Shown: positions 34,698 through 45,000, numbered from the stretch's first letter. The stretch is DNA of 64,000 bases from Fuerstiella sp041398845 (GCA_041398845.1 JAWKTZ010000006.1:1674001-1738000); one strand, 5' to 3'. Translations and numbers: made by a program. Notes: generated from the sequence alone by a model not told the origin.

Positions 34698-37161
34698 ACA
34701 GAAACTCGCGGCTGCTGATGATTCCCCAGGTGATGTCTTCCAGAAGGGGACGCTGGTCTTCCGGTTGAGCCTCGGACAACAGCTTGAGCATTTCCGTTTT
34801 TTCCACTGCCTTCGGGTAACGTGACAGGGAACTCAGGAACAGTTCGTCCAGCAGGGCAGCCGGGTCGTCCCGGAACTGGTCCTGAAGTTTCTGAAGCTGA
34901 TTGTCTTTTTCCGCCAGCTTGCCATTGATCGTATCACCGTTGGATATGTGCAGGACCTGCACCATGCTGGGTTCGTCACTGCGTTCGCATTCACAGGTAA
35001 TGCGACGCTGATTGCGACCAAAGGTCTGCAGAAAGTAGGACTGCACGGCGGAATCGTAGAGCTGGATGGCTCGCGTGCCTTTGGGATAGAAATCCGTATC
35101 ACGAACATCGGCTCCGGGATAAGCGATCTTATTGAAATCGGTGGCGACTCCGGTGACCTGAGACACTGCGTCCAGCATCACTTCGGCCATGAGTCGTTTG
35201 GGATAATAGCGGGAGTAGTAGCGGCGATCTCCCTTATTGTCTTCAAGCGAAGTGCTGGCTCGCTGGTAGGTTTCGGAACGCAGAATTTCCCGCATGAGTG
35301 ACTTCAGGTCATAGTGATGATCCACCAGATAGCCGGAGACTGCCTGCAGCAGTTCTTCATTGCTGGCGGGATTGGACGCACGCATATCGTCCACCTGTTC
35401 GACCAGGCCGATTCCCATAAAATTTCGCCAGATGCGATTGCTGATCGAACGAGCGAACAGGGTGTTTTCGGGTGAAACCAGCCAGTCCGCCAGATATTCG
35501 CGCCGATCGCGTTCGGCCTCGAAGGGCAGCGGTTCCTGGTCCAGAGGTGTCGGTGGCTGCGGCTTTCCGGTTCTTGGCTGAATGAGTTCTCCGGATGAGA
35601 CCGCGACGAGTGTTCGTTTGCCATCGCCGTTGCGAGCGTCACCTCCCCAGCCTTTGGCTCGAACCCGGGCGAACAGATTTGCAAATCCGTAGTATTGATC
35701 GTTGGTCCATTTTTCCAGCGGATGGTTGTGACATTTGGCGCAACCGATTGATAATCCCAGGAAGGCCTGGCTGACGTTTTCCGCCATGTCTTCCGGCGAC
35801 TGATGAAGGGCATAAAAATTGGTCGCTCCGTTTTCGATGCTGGAACCTTTGGCCGTCACAACAGCTCGCACAAATTCGTCCCACGGCGTGTTGGCCTGCA
35901 CGTGCTCGCGAATCCATCCATAATAGGCCTTGACGGCGTCAGGGCGCAGCAGTGTGCCGTTGATCATCAGCAGGTCAGACCAGTGATAGGCCCAGTAGTC
36001 GACGAATTCTAATCGGCTGAGCAATGCTTCAATCAGGTTGTCACGCCTGGCGGGTGACCCGTCGGCCAGAAACCGGCGGACTTCCAGTGACGTCGGCAGA
36101 GTGCCGATCGTGTCCAGAAATGCTCGACGGACAAACACTTCATCATCACATTGAGGCGACGGGTTCAGATTCAGACGCCGAAGCTGTTTCAGGACCAGTT
36201 CGTCAATGAAGTTACGACGCCCCGCCAGTACGTACGCGTCCGGAGCGATGTCCTGATCAAAGGGTGATGTGATACGTGCGATCACAATCCGGCTGCCAAA
36301 CCATGCCGTGATTGCTCCTTCACCAGGCCCGATGACGGACGCGATTCCTGAGTCATCAACGGTGGCCACAGTTTCGTTGGCCGATGTAAAGCCGGCCCAC
36401 TGCGTCACATCTTCCACACGACCGCTGTCATAGTGAGCTCGAATCACAAACGGCTGATGCTGTCCTTTGGTCAATGTCACCAGTTCCGGCAGGACTTCCA
36501 GACGGTCGAGACGTGCATCACCGTCCGTCGGCGCGGGAGCTCCTTCAGCGATCCATTCTGACAGCACTTTGTAATGCAGGGAATCAACGTCCAGACGCTT
36601 GCCACCTTTGTGAGGCACCGCTGCAGTTGGTTTTGTGAGCAGCAGACTGAGTCCCGGCCGGGTGAGGTCAATTCGACGTCCCAGTTGCTGTGTGGTGATA
36701 TTGAAATGATCGCGGGCCGTATCGTAACCTCGCAACGACAGCCTGAAGCCGCCCTTCCCCGCCAACGCTCCATGACATGCTCCGCTGTTGCACCCCTGCC
36801 TGGCCAGCACGGCCTGGATATGATTCCGAAAACTCCACGGTTGACGCTGGTCGGCGTTGGTCACACGGACCGTTGCCGAAGCCACTTCCTGACCATCGAC
36901 TGTAGCGCGGACGATGGTTTCGCCGTTGCCGACCGGGAAAACGATGCCGTCCCGGACGCGGGCAATTTTGACGTCATCGCTCGTCAGTTGCAGATTCTCC
37001 GTGACCGCTCCGACAGCAACATCGGCATCGTAATTTTCGGCCAGCAGGCGTTGGCGATCTGACGCTCCATCCAGCGAAATTGAAGGTGGCAGCAGACGGA
37101 CTTCGGCAGCATCCAGCAGAGAACTGAGCGCAACAAGGCAGACAGGGAACCAGCGATACAT
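34687..37161 (-). CDS. DUF1549/DUF1553 cytochrome-type protein with Ig-like (BIG2) domain
   Basis: 824 residues from ATG 37161, chosen because a signal peptide ('MYRWFPVCLVALSSLLDAAE') follows; an upstream frame adds 27 residues. An N-terminal beta domain is followed by a heme-like motif 'GCNSGACHG' (C-x4-CH spacing) near residue 120. A BIG2-like fold ('VEDVTQWAGFTSANETVAT') comes next. The DUF1549 part contains 'GCAKCHNHPLEKW' (CxxCH), and DUF1553 follows with 'SNRIWRNFMGIGLVEQVDD'. Such planctomycete proteins normally pair with a DUF1501 gene, but no partner is adjacent here: the neighbours are the convergent deacetylase and tsaB. Electron-transfer and polysaccharide roles are suspected, not shown. 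Confidence 0.88.
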   Translation of the reverse strand: MYRWFPVCLVALSSLLDAAEVRLLPPSISLDGASDRQRLLAENYDADVAVGAVTENLQLTSDDVKIARVRDGIVFPVGNGETIVRATVDGQEVASATVRVTNADQRQPWSFRNHIQAVLARQGCNSGACHGALAGKGGFRLSLRGYDTARDHFNITTQQLGRRIDLTRPGLSLLLTKPTAAVPHKGGKRLDVDSLHYKVLSEWIAEGAPAPTDGDARLDRLEVLPELVTLTKGQHQPFVIRAHYDSGRVEDVTQWAGFTSANETVATVDDSGIASVIGPGEGAITAWFGSRIVIARITSPFDQDIAPDAYVLAGRRNFIDELVLKQLRRLNLNPSPQCDDEVFVRRAFLDTIGTLPTSLEVRRFLADGSPARRDNLIEALLSRLEFVDYWAYHWSDLLMINGTLLRPDAVKAYYGWIREHVQANTPWDEFVRAVVTAKGSSIENGATNFYALHQSPEDMAENVSQAFLGLSIGCAKCHNHPLEKWTNDQYYGFANLFARVRAKGWGGDARNGDGKRTLVAVSSGELIQPRTGKPQPPTPLDQEPLPFEAERDRREYLADWLVSPENTLFARSISNRIWRNFMGIGLVEQVDDMRASNPASNEELLQAVSGYLVDHHYDLKSLMREILRSETYQRASTSLEDNKGDRRYYSRYYPKRLMAEVMLDAVSQVTGVATDFNKIAYPGADVRDTDFYPKGTRAIQLYDSAVQSYFLQTFGRNQRRITCECERSDEPSMVQVLHISNGDTINGKLAEKDNQLQKLQDQFRDDPAALLDELFLSSLSRYPKAVEKTEMLKLLSEAQPEDQRPLLEDITWGIISSREFLFNH

Positions 37162-37266
37162 AAGAGCGATCTCGCAATCAGCGAACTTCGAACGGGCGGT
37201 TGTGGCCATGATCATGTTACCGCCATCATCGCAGGATGTCATCCTTCGACAAACACGGAAGAACGG

Positions 37267-37968
37267 TCAACTGTCGCCAGGTGATGACGGACGTTTTTCT
37301 TCGGCATAACTGCGGCGTACGTACAGCGGTTCCAGATTGTGGATGTCGGCCAGTTCGTTGCGGATGAGTAACAGACTGCCCAGTTCCGCCACCGTTGCAG
37401 CGCTGGCGACTCGCAGTGCCTCATCGGCAAGAACGAAGGGTTCCGGGAACTGGACGGCAAACCTGGCCAGCCCGGGACCGGTCACCAATCCGCACTCGAT
37501 CGCATTTTCGGAATTCGCCATTGTTTGAATTCGTTCAATTTGCAATCTGCCGACGGGCCTGCGCGACTGTGAATCGGCATGCCATTCATAACGGTTCACA
37601 AAGACTTCTTCACGCTGCGCATCGCTGATGACAGTGACCAGCGAGTGCTGCTGTGGAACCTGTTGAGCGATCGCCTGCAGGGTATCAACAGCAACCAGCT
37701 TTGCACCGTTGGCCCAGGCAAATGTTTTCGCAAACACCACTCCGACTCTTAACCCTGTAAAACTGCCAGGTCCGATGCTGACGGCCACGGCATCGACATC
37801 TGTCGGCTTCAGGTGACAGTCGTCCAGCAATTCGGCCACTTCGGACACCAGTGCCTGAGCATGTCGACGGCCTTCGGTCGACAGAATGCGCTGATCGACG
37901 ACACGGCGATCGTCCGACAGCGCGACGGACCCATTGTCACCGGATGTTTCGACCGCAAGAATTTTCAC
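37267..37968 (-). CDS. tsaB: tRNA threonylcarbamoyladenosine biosynthesis protein TsaB
   Basis: Partner of TsaD in the t6A37 modification of tRNAs that read ANN codons. GTG 37968 overlaps the stop of lipA by four bases (GTGA) and gives 233 residues; it also puts 'VKILAVETSG' at the start as in other TsaB proteins. The ASKHA fold is visible: 'AVETSGDNGSVAL' and the hallmark 'SIGPGSFTGLRVG' near residue 75. No TsaD or TsaE gene is in the window. Coupling to lipA is an odd partnership and has no clear functional link. Confidence 0.92.
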   Translation of the reverse strand: MKILAVETSGDNGSVALSDDRRVVDQRILSTEGRRHAQALVSEVAELLDDCHLKPTDVDAVAVSIGPGSFTGLRVGVVFAKTFAWANGAKLVAVDTLQAIAQQVPQQHSLVTVISDAQREEVFVNRYEWHADSQSRRPVGRLQIERIQTMANSENAIECGLVTGPGLARFAVQFPEPFVLADEALRVASAATVAELGSLLLIRNELADIHNLEPLYVRRSYAEEKRPSSPGDS

Positions 37969-38888
37969 AGCGAGTTCATCATCGCGGGCTGAGCACCCGT
38001 GTCCATGTGATCGGTCATTTCTCCGGCGTGATAACTGCTGCGAACAAACGGTCCGCTGGCCACCATGCGGAAGCCCAGACTGCGGCACAGTTCACCGATT
38101 TCATCAAACTCGTCGGGCGGGACAAAACGATCGACCGGCAGATGTTGCGGAGTCGGCTGCAGGTACTGGCCCAGCGTAATCATGTCGCACCCGACGCGGC
38201 GCAGATCGGCGAAGACATCCATGAGTTCGTCGCGGGTTTCGCCGAGTCCCAGCATCAGTCCGCTCTTGGTAGGCATGTCGGGAGCTTCCGCTTTCACCTG
38301 TTTCAGCAGGTCCAGAGTTCGCTGGTAATCGGCGTTGCGGCGGACCTTGTGATAGAGTCGCGGAACGGTTTCGGTGTTGTGGTTGAACACGTCCGGCCGG
38401 GCTTCAATCACTCGGCTGATGGCCGTTCGGTTGCCAAGAAAATCGGGTGTCAGAACTTCCACCTGAGCTCCCGTACGATTGCGGACAGCCAGCACGGTTT
38501 CGTACCAGTGGTCAGCACCGCCATCGGACAGGTCGTCACGAGTGACGGACGTGATCACGACATACTTCAGCCCCAGTCGTGCGGCCGCTTCGGCAACTCG
38601 CTCGGGTTCGTCGATTTCCAGAGCGATGGTCTTGCCTTTGGGCACGGAGCAGAATCCGCAGGGGCGAGTACACACATTGCCGCCAATCATAAAGGTGGCC
38701 GTCTTCTGGCTCCAGCATTCCGATCGATTGGGACACTTAGCGCTTTCGCATACCGTTTCCAGTTTCAGATCGGAAATCACGTCGTCGGTAAACGCCATGC
38801 CGGGTTGAGGCAGCGGGCGTTTCAGCCATTTCGGAAGACGGCGTTTCGGAAGTTCCGAGGTCAGTTCAATGATGGGCAGCGTGGTCAT
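37965..38888 (-). CDS. lipA: Lipoyl synthase
   Basis: Radical SAM enzyme inserting two sulfurs into protein-bound octanoate. 307 residues from ATG 38888. The auxiliary cluster ligands are in 'CESAKCPNRSEC' (C-x4-C-x5-C) and the SAM cluster is in 'CTRPCGFC' (C-x3-C-x2-C). The C-terminal 'RSSYHAGE' keeps the Ser and His-type contacts of the family. All expected cysteines are present, so it should be active. It lies 56 bases downstream of the lipB-like gene, on the same strand, but that homologue lacks its catalytic residues (see 38945-39697), so the octanoyl donor step may be done elsewhere. Confidence 0.97.
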   Translation of the reverse strand: MTTLPIIELTSELPKRRLPKWLKRPLPQPGMAFTDDVISDLKLETVCESAKCPNRSECWSQKTATFMIGGNVCTRPCGFCSVPKGKTIALEIDEPERVAEAAARLGLKYVVITSVTRDDLSDGGADHWYETVLAVRNRTGAQVEVLTPDFLGNRTAISRVIEARPDVFNHNTETVPRLYHKVRRNADYQRTLDLLKQVKAEAPDMPTKSGLMLGLGETRDELMDVFADLRRVGCDMITLGQYLQPTPQHLPVDRFVPPDEFDEIGELCRSLGFRMVASGPFVRSSYHAGEMTDHMDTGAQPAMMNSL

Positions 38889-38944
38889 GAGAAGAGAGGT
38901 CCATGGGGACGTTTGATGGAACAGCGGTTTGCTTCGCGGGACCG

Positions 38945-39697
38945 TTATTCGGAGCCGTCACGAGTGGGCACGGTGCGGCGAATGCGTTTCAGAAACGGAT
39001 GGCCGGTGTGAATGTGGTATTGTGGATAGCCCAGTTGTTCGCAGACATGACTGATCAGCGATGATCGCACCTGAGCCATGATTGCCGGGCGAGTTCGTTC
39101 GGCGCTCAGTGACGACATGCGATCTCCGTGCAGTCCTCGCCCGTAAAGCGATGCTTCGTCAATTCGTCCGCTGACATTCAGAAAAGCACCGAAGGATGTG
39201 ATTCCGTCAGTGACGGCGATGCCGACGTCGCAGACCAGGCCATGTCGTCCCCAGACGGCTGAGGGGTCATTGGGGCGAAGAGTGGCTTTCACCTGAGATT
39301 CTTCGCAGGTTCGCAAAATGGCCTGCTGAAGACGATTGCGGTATTCGTCTTCCGAGAATCCACATTCGGACAGTGAGACAACAACGTAAACGGCAAGCTG
39401 TCCCGGCTGATGCAGCATCGTGCCGCCATCACGCGGCACCGGATGCACGGACAGCAGCTTTGCATCCAGCTCACGCCGATCCGTCGGCAGATCCATCAGG
39501 CTGCCCGCCTTTCCCACCGTCAGTGCGGGCGGATGCTCACAGATCAGAATCGCGGCGCACATGCGACTTTGCTGCCGCACTTCATGCACCATTAGTTTCT
39601 GCAGAGCCAGAACAGACGGAACGTCGACAACGCCCAGCAGTCGAACTTCTGCGGATTCAACGGTTTTCTCGGTAAATGATTCCCAGTCGACGGTCAT
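38945..39697 (-). CDS. LipB-like octanoyltransferase homologue lacking catalytic Lys and Cys
   Basis: 250 residues from ATG 39697. Conserved LipB landmarks are 'EHPPALTVGKAG' near residue 54 and 'LHQPGQLAVY' near residue 95. By direct alignment with E. coli LipB, which I recall well in this stretch, the catalytic Lys becomes Leu154 ('GLVCDVGIAV'), the following HG His becomes Phe169 ('TSFGAFLNV'), and the catalytic Cys of 'NPCG' becomes Gly188 ('YGRGLHGD'). The spacing is unchanged, so this looks like true loss rather than misalignment. It may still bind octanoyl-ACP or lipoyl domains, or regulate them. The position directly before lipA suggests it remains tied to lipoate synthesis. Confidence 0.85.
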   Translation of the reverse strand: MTVDWESFTEKTVESAEVRLLGVVDVPSVLALQKLMVHEVRQQSRMCAAILICEHPPALTVGKAGSLMDLPTDRRELDAKLLSVHPVPRDGGTMLHQPGQLAVYVVVSLSECGFSEDEYRNRLQQAILRTCEESQVKATLRPNDPSAVWGRHGLVCDVGIAVTDGITSFGAFLNVSGRIDEASLYGRGLHGDRMSSLSAERTRPAIMAQVRSSLISHVCEQLGYPQYHIHTGHPFLKRIRRTVPTRDGSE

Positions 39698-40050
39698 GGA
39701 ATTGGTCAGCAGCGGTCCAAAAACAGAATTTTAGTCGACAGTCGAATCAGGGACCATGACGAACAGCAGATTCATGGCGTTCGCCGAAAAGTTGACCGCC
39801 GAAGACTGCCGAGGAGCAACAACGATCATGAAACACCGTGTTTTTGGCAGATGCAGCTTGCAGGTTCGAACTCGTTATGACAACTTATACCATTGATGGG
39901 GACTTCGCGCAGACTCACAGTCATCAGTCGTCGAGGATTTCGGGTGACTTGTTCTGCTGTGAAAAACGCTGCGGATGCGTTCGATTCACCGGGACCAGGT
40001 GTCGGCCGGACCCCTTAGCGCTACGAGGAGCTATGTTGGAGTTCGCAGCC
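39698..40050. other. Intergenic region before the FHA gene
   Basis: A 353-base divergent gap between the LipB-like gene (minus) and the FHA gene (plus). It should hold both promoters, but I cannot identify them. A 22-codon frame at 39828-39896 has a GAGGAG sequence upstream, but nothing else supports it, so it is not annotated as a gene. Confidence 0.5.
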
Positions 40051-40842
40051 ATGAAAGTCATATTGGAATTGCAGGACCAGCCGTCCAACATCAGAAAGGT
40101 GACGGTTCGACACGACATTGTCATCGGTCGTGGTGCCGAGTGTAATCTTCGTCTGTCTGCTCCTCAGGTCAGCCGTCGACATTGTTTTCTGAGAATCGGA
40201 GCTGACGGAGCCTATGTTTCGGATCTGGACAGCAGCAACGGCACGATGCTCAACGGCAAACGGCTGAGTTCCGGAAAACGCTACGTTCTGGAAGACGGCG
40301 CGACTCTGGTTGTCGGTCCTGTGCAGTTCATTGCTCGCGTGCAGGCGGAAGTTCCAGCCGGTCAGGCACGAACCACCGGTTCCGCCCGTGACCAGGCAGG
40401 TGCCGAAAGTCAACGGGGAGCAGCCGATCCGCGCGAAGTTGGATTCGGCACGACGATGCCTGATCATTCAGACGCCGATGAACGTTCAATGAATTACAGT
40501 CTGGAACATTCCGGGCCGTCCACCGGACAGGATGAACCAACCGCAGATTGTCTGACTCCGGATGCCGCTCGCGGCGTTGTTCAAAGTGACGATTTTGAAA
40601 TTGTCGAACTGTTTGAGGACGACATTGCAATTGTTGACGAGCTGGATGATGACGTCCTGGCCGACGATGAAATCGTTGAAGTGATTGACGAAGACGAGTA
40701 TCTGCTGATTGATGACGACGCACTGGACACATCAGATGCACCTCAAGCCCGCATCGATGATGAGACACTGCCTGCCCGGAATGATTCCGGCTGTGACCGT
40801 GTGGAAAGTGAGCTGAGAGATTTTCTGAAGGATCTGGACTGA
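40051..40842 (+). CDS. FHA-domain protein with an acidic C-terminal tail
   Basis: 263 residues from ATG 40051 ('MKVILELQ'), preceded by GGAG nine bases upstream; ATG 40033 is a close alternative. Residues 1-105 are a forkhead-associated domain, the phosphothreonine-binding module: 'IVIGRGAECNLRL', 'VSRRHCFLRI' and 'SSNGTMLNGKRL' carry the usual Arg, Ser, His and Asn contacts. The remaining 150 residues are low in order and strongly acidic ('ELDDDVLADDEIVEVIDEDE'), a possible docking tail. No Ser/Thr kinase is in the window. Start of mutY is 17 bases after its stop, so the two may share a transcript. Confidence 0.88.
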   Translation: MKVILELQDQPSNIRKVTVRHDIVIGRGAECNLRLSAPQVSRRHCFLRIGADGAYVSDLDSSNGTMLNGKRLSSGKRYVLEDGATLVVGPVQFIARVQAEVPAGQARTTGSARDQAGAESQRGAADPREVGFGTTMPDHSDADERSMNYSLEHSGPSTGQDEPTADCLTPDAARGVVQSDDFEIVELFEDDIAIVDELDDDVLADDEIVEVIDEDEYLLIDDDALDTSDAPQARIDDETLPARNDSGCDRVESELRDFLKDLD

Positions 40843-40858
40843 CCGTTCTACGACATTG

Positions 40859-42037
40859 ATGTCTGCTTACCCCAAACACACCGACCTCGGCTGGCGCCGC
40901 CGTCTGCGGTCTCGCATCCTGAAATGGTACGATCAGCACGGCCGCAAACTTCCCTGGCGGGAGTCGGCAGACCCGTATCAAATCTGGGTCAGTGAAATCA
41001 TGCTGCAGCAGACAACTGTAGCTGCCGTGGTTCCGTACTTTGAACGCTTCATTCGGCAGTTTCCGAGCGTCCGCCATCTGGCCGCTGCCAATCAGGATCA
41101 GGTGCTGCGGATGTGGGAAGGTCTGGGCTACTACAGCCGAGCTCGAAACCTGCACAAGTCCGCACAGATGATCGTTGCCGAACGTGACGGCTGCTTTCCG
41201 CAGTCTGTCGAGGAACTGCAGCAGTTACCGGGCATTGGCTCATACACGGCCGGTGCAATTTCGTCGTTCGCGTTCAATCTGCCGGCTCCCATTGTGGAGG
41301 CGAACACACTGCGGCTGTATTCAAGACTGATCGAACTGACGATTGACCCCCGCAGTACAGCCGGTCAGAAGACGTTGTGGAAGTTCGCGGCATGGATCGT
41401 TTCTCGAAAACGAGCGGCCGACTTCAATCAGGCCGCGATGGACATCGGCTCACAGGTCTGCACTCCCAAAGATCCGGACTGCCGGCGATGTCCGCTGATG
41501 GCATCCTGCAAGGCCTTTGAAGCGGGCCGTCAGAACCAAATTCCGAGCGCGGCCGCGAAACAGCCGATCACGGACATGGTTGAAATTTCGATCGCTGTTC
41601 ACAAAGGCAACCGTTTTCTCCTGCGGCAGCGAACGGCCGGGGAACGGTGGGAAGGATTGTGGGACTTCCTGAGATTTGAGATCACAGCCGACGAAGCGGC
41701 GCAGATTCAGATTCCACAGGAATCCCGTGGCAGAACAAACATGCTCCCCGGCCAACAGAGTCTGTTTGCCGACGACGAACCATCGCCGTCGCTGCCGCGC
41801 AGAATTGCAGCGACAGCCGAACAGCAAACCGGACTGATGCTGACCACATATGATCCGATTGCAGAGATCCGTCACGCAGTCACGCGCTATCGAATTCGGC
41901 TGCTGTGTACCCGCTCCGAACCAGCGGCCGGACGCCTGCGTGCAGGATCCGGCTTTCGCTGGTTTTCGGCAGATCAACTTCAGAAGCTGCCACTGTCAAA
42001 GACCGGCCGGCAACTGGCAGATCGTCTGATCGGCTAA
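40859..42037 (+). CDS. mutY: A/G-specific adenine glycosylase MutY with Asp-to-Glu catalytic change
   Basis: Removes adenine opposite 8-oxoguanine. ATG 40859 gives 392 residues. The first catalytic acid lies in 'SEIMLQQTTVAAV', the helix-hairpin-helix is 'LPGIGSYTAGAI' and the iron-sulfur ligands are C-x6-C-x2-C-x5-C in 'CTPKDPDCRRCPLMASC'. The catalytic Asp, in the family 'LDGNV' motif, is Glu147 here ('IVEANTLRLY'). The C-terminal 150 residues are the NUDIX-like 8-oxoG recognition domain. Everything else looks intact, so activity may be kept with Glu, but this is not shown. Its stop overlaps the end of the giant minus-strand gene by four bases. Confidence 0.93.
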   Translation: MSAYPKHTDLGWRRRLRSRILKWYDQHGRKLPWRESADPYQIWVSEIMLQQTTVAAVVPYFERFIRQFPSVRHLAAANQDQVLRMWEGLGYYSRARNLHKSAQMIVAERDGCFPQSVEELQQLPGIGSYTAGAISSFAFNLPAPIVEANTLRLYSRLIELTIDPRSTAGQKTLWKFAAWIVSRKRAADFNQAAMDIGSQVCTPKDPDCRRCPLMASCKAFEAGRQNQIPSAAAKQPITDMVEISIAVHKGNRFLLRQRTAGERWEGLWDFLRFEITADEAAQIQIPQESRGRTNMLPGQQSLFADDEPSPSLPRRIAATAEQQTGLMLTTYDPIAEIRHAVTRYRIRLLCTRSEPAAGRLRAGSGFRWFSADQLQKLPLSKTGRQLADRLIG

Positions 42038-45000
42038 GAGCGAGGCGATTCTCCTTTGCGACGACGAGTCCGAACGGAGGTGCCGGCGGCCAGCAGTCCG
42101 AGGGCAGCGGCGGCCAGCGAGGAATCGTCGGTCGCTGTTTCGTCTTCGCTGTCAGTCATCAGCCAGTCGACAAGAGACCATTCGGCCATGACACGATCAA
42201 CACTCTGAGCATCGTCATTGACCTCATCGACGTCGTTGCCTGTCTGAGCGTTGCTAGCGGTGACTGTCGCGCCGGGAACTCGAACAGGGTCGTCAACAAT
42301 CATGGCCATTGCCGGAGCAAAGAATTCATCTCCGGCCATGACTTCGATCTTCGATACTCCAGCGGTTTCAGCAGGCATGCTGGTCAGCAATGCCGTACCG
42401 CTGTCACCTGGCTGGCTGTCAAACGTCCGTGGTGCATTGTTTGCCACAACGGTGAAGTTCACGGGAACGCTCCAGAACGATCGTTCACCCATCACACTGA
42501 CGGCTCGCACCCAGACACGATACGTATCTGCGGGCAGCGGTCCTGCAATCGAAAACGACGTTGCTCGAATATCCTGATTGTGGATCACGCGATCACCATC
42601 GCTGTTGTTGATCCAGATTTCGTAGTGATCCGCCTGATTGATTCCCGTCCACACAATCACAGGAGACGTCGAGGTCGAACTTCCGTTGACAGGCGCTGTC
42701 ACTGTTGGACGACCACCAATGATGAATTCGACAGGATCTGACCATGGGGACTTCGTCCCGTCGTCAGCGATCGCTCGAACCCACACGGCATAGCGACCGT
42801 CCGCCAGGTCCGTTGACGGAATGCGTGTGGTGCCTGTCACAAACTGGTCTCGCAGAGCAATCACGGCAGGTTCCGGGTAATTCAGTTTGGACACCCAGAT
42901 GTCATAATGCGTGGCACCTTCGACAGCGTCCCAACGGATTTCGGGAGTTCGGTCAAAGGTTGAGCCCGACGGACGGATATTCGTCGGTGTGCTCAGAACT
43001 GTGAAGACTGTCGAAAAGCTCCATCTGCCGGCGGTCCCGTCCGGACCGATGGCTCTCACCCACGCTTTGTAGGTACCACCGGGCAGGTTGGCTGTGGCCG
43101 ACGCAAAGCTGGTTGTCGGCAGATCCGTTTCGCGAACAACCTGAGATTCGCCGGTTGTCAGATTGTCGATCCAGAGGTCATAACGGGCTGTATCCACAAC
43201 CGACGTCCACGTGAATTGTGGAAATCGTGTTTCAGCCAGAAAGGCATTCGGAACGGGACTGGTGAATTCCGGAGCCGTTCGGATGTTGAAGTTTCGCGGG
43301 GCACTCCAGAAACCAGGCTGTTCCAGGTTGTCATAGGCTCGCACCCAGTAACGGTAGCGACCGACGCCGAGTTCCTGAGTTGGTTCGAATTTTTCGAAGC
43401 CGGAAATCGAGACATCGTCAATGAACCAGTCATCGACCGTTGCTCCCGCGTCTTCGACATTCGGATCGCCGATCGACTGGAAGCGAAACGCAAATTCGTC
43501 GTGCAGAGCAGCGGCGGGCAGTGTCACGACCGACGTGTTGAATACTGTCATGCTGCTGCCGACACCCAACTGCCGCTGCAGTTCCACCCAGACTCCTTCG
43601 GCGTCGCGGTACGACAGGATGAGATCCTGGCCTGCGGTCGGGGCATCTCCGGAACCGGTTCGCTGCCACGAATAGGTCAATTGAGCTCCCGGTTCAGCCG
43701 ACAGATCAATCGTGGCGGATTCCAGCGTGTCGCCTCCATCCGGATTGCCGTTCAGATGGGCACTCCACATGCCGTTGTCATTCAGCGCCAGCATGTCCAC
43801 TTCCGCACCGGTCGATGTCCATCTGGTTTCATCGAATGTTCCGGCTTCGAAATTATCGCTGAACAGCGGAAGCCGGGCCGGAAGATTCTCCAGCCGGAAA
43901 AGCTGGTTGATGTTTCGGGAAACGTCGTTGACCCACAGATCGTACCGCGTCGCTCCGTCAACGGCTCCCCACAGCAGAGCAGGAGTCGGATCGGTGACAT
44001 CAACGGTCGGTCCGATCAGCGTCGGTGGCTCGTGGTCGAGAACGGTCATGTTCAGCACGCCGTCGCGATATCCCAAAACCTGAGCCGTCACGACAACTGA
44101 CTGATTGCGATCGATCTGAGGATCGTTGAGCACATCAATCAGAAACGTGGCAGACGATTCACCGACCGGAATCACGACCTGAGTGGGGATGGACAATTCC
44201 GTCAGATCACTGTTGCTCAGAGTCACAATGATCGGAGACGTATGGCCGATGGAACTGACACTGACCGTTGCGGTCACCGCTCCCACTCCGGCATTTTCCA
44301 GAACGGATTCGCTCCCGGCGGGCACGCTGATGGACAGAAACTCCGCGTCCTGAATCGTGACATTCAGAGTCGCCGAACTAATTCCCTGACCCGTTGTATT
44401 GGCATCGGACGCCGTGATGGTGACATCCTGCGATCCATCCAGTTCCGTGTCTCCCAGAACAGTGGCGACGAACGTGGTGCTGACTTCTCCGATCGGGATT
44501 GACACCGTTGCCGGAACCAGGAGTTCCGAAGTGTCACTGCTGGAAAGGTTGACTGTCAGTGGTGCAGACAGATCAGTGGCGTCCAGACGAGCCAGCGTAA
44601 ACGTCATCGTGCCGGCGTCTTCTGCCACAATCGGTGTTAACGTTGACAGTTGCAGACGCGGTTCCTGATCCTCAACTGTGATCACTTCGCTGGTGACCGT
44701 CAGATAGCCGGACCCGCCTGCCGAGATGGTGACCTGCTGATCTCCGTCAAAGTCAGCATCGTCCACTGCATCAATGACAAACGGAACGGATGTCTGCCCG
44801 TCGAGGATTGTCACGGAAACGGGAACCGTCAGTTCCGACGTGTCACTGCTGGTCAGAATAATGACCGCATCGCCAACGCTGTCCAGTCGAGTAATCACAC
44901 CCGCAATGGCTCCGGGCCCTGCTGCCTCCGAAACTGCCGTACGATCAACCTGGATGGTGAGTGGCTCGGCATCCTGAACATCAACGACATCGCTCGTCAG

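Noticed and set aside
37851..39011. Plus-strand frame opposite tsaB, lipA and part of the lipB-like gene
   Set aside because: Three clear minus-strand genes explain this DNA; the frame has no domain features.
39850..39880. tRNA T-arm-like ggttcgaa
   Set aside because: Flanking bases do not pair into a T-stem and no acceptor or anticodon arms are present.
39828..39896. 22-codon frame with a possible GAGGAG upstream
   Set aside because: Too short and without conservation or motif support; could be chance in an intergenic gap.
43216..44100. Plus-strand frame within the giant gene
   Set aside because: Antisense to conserved repeat domains; no start signal or motif.
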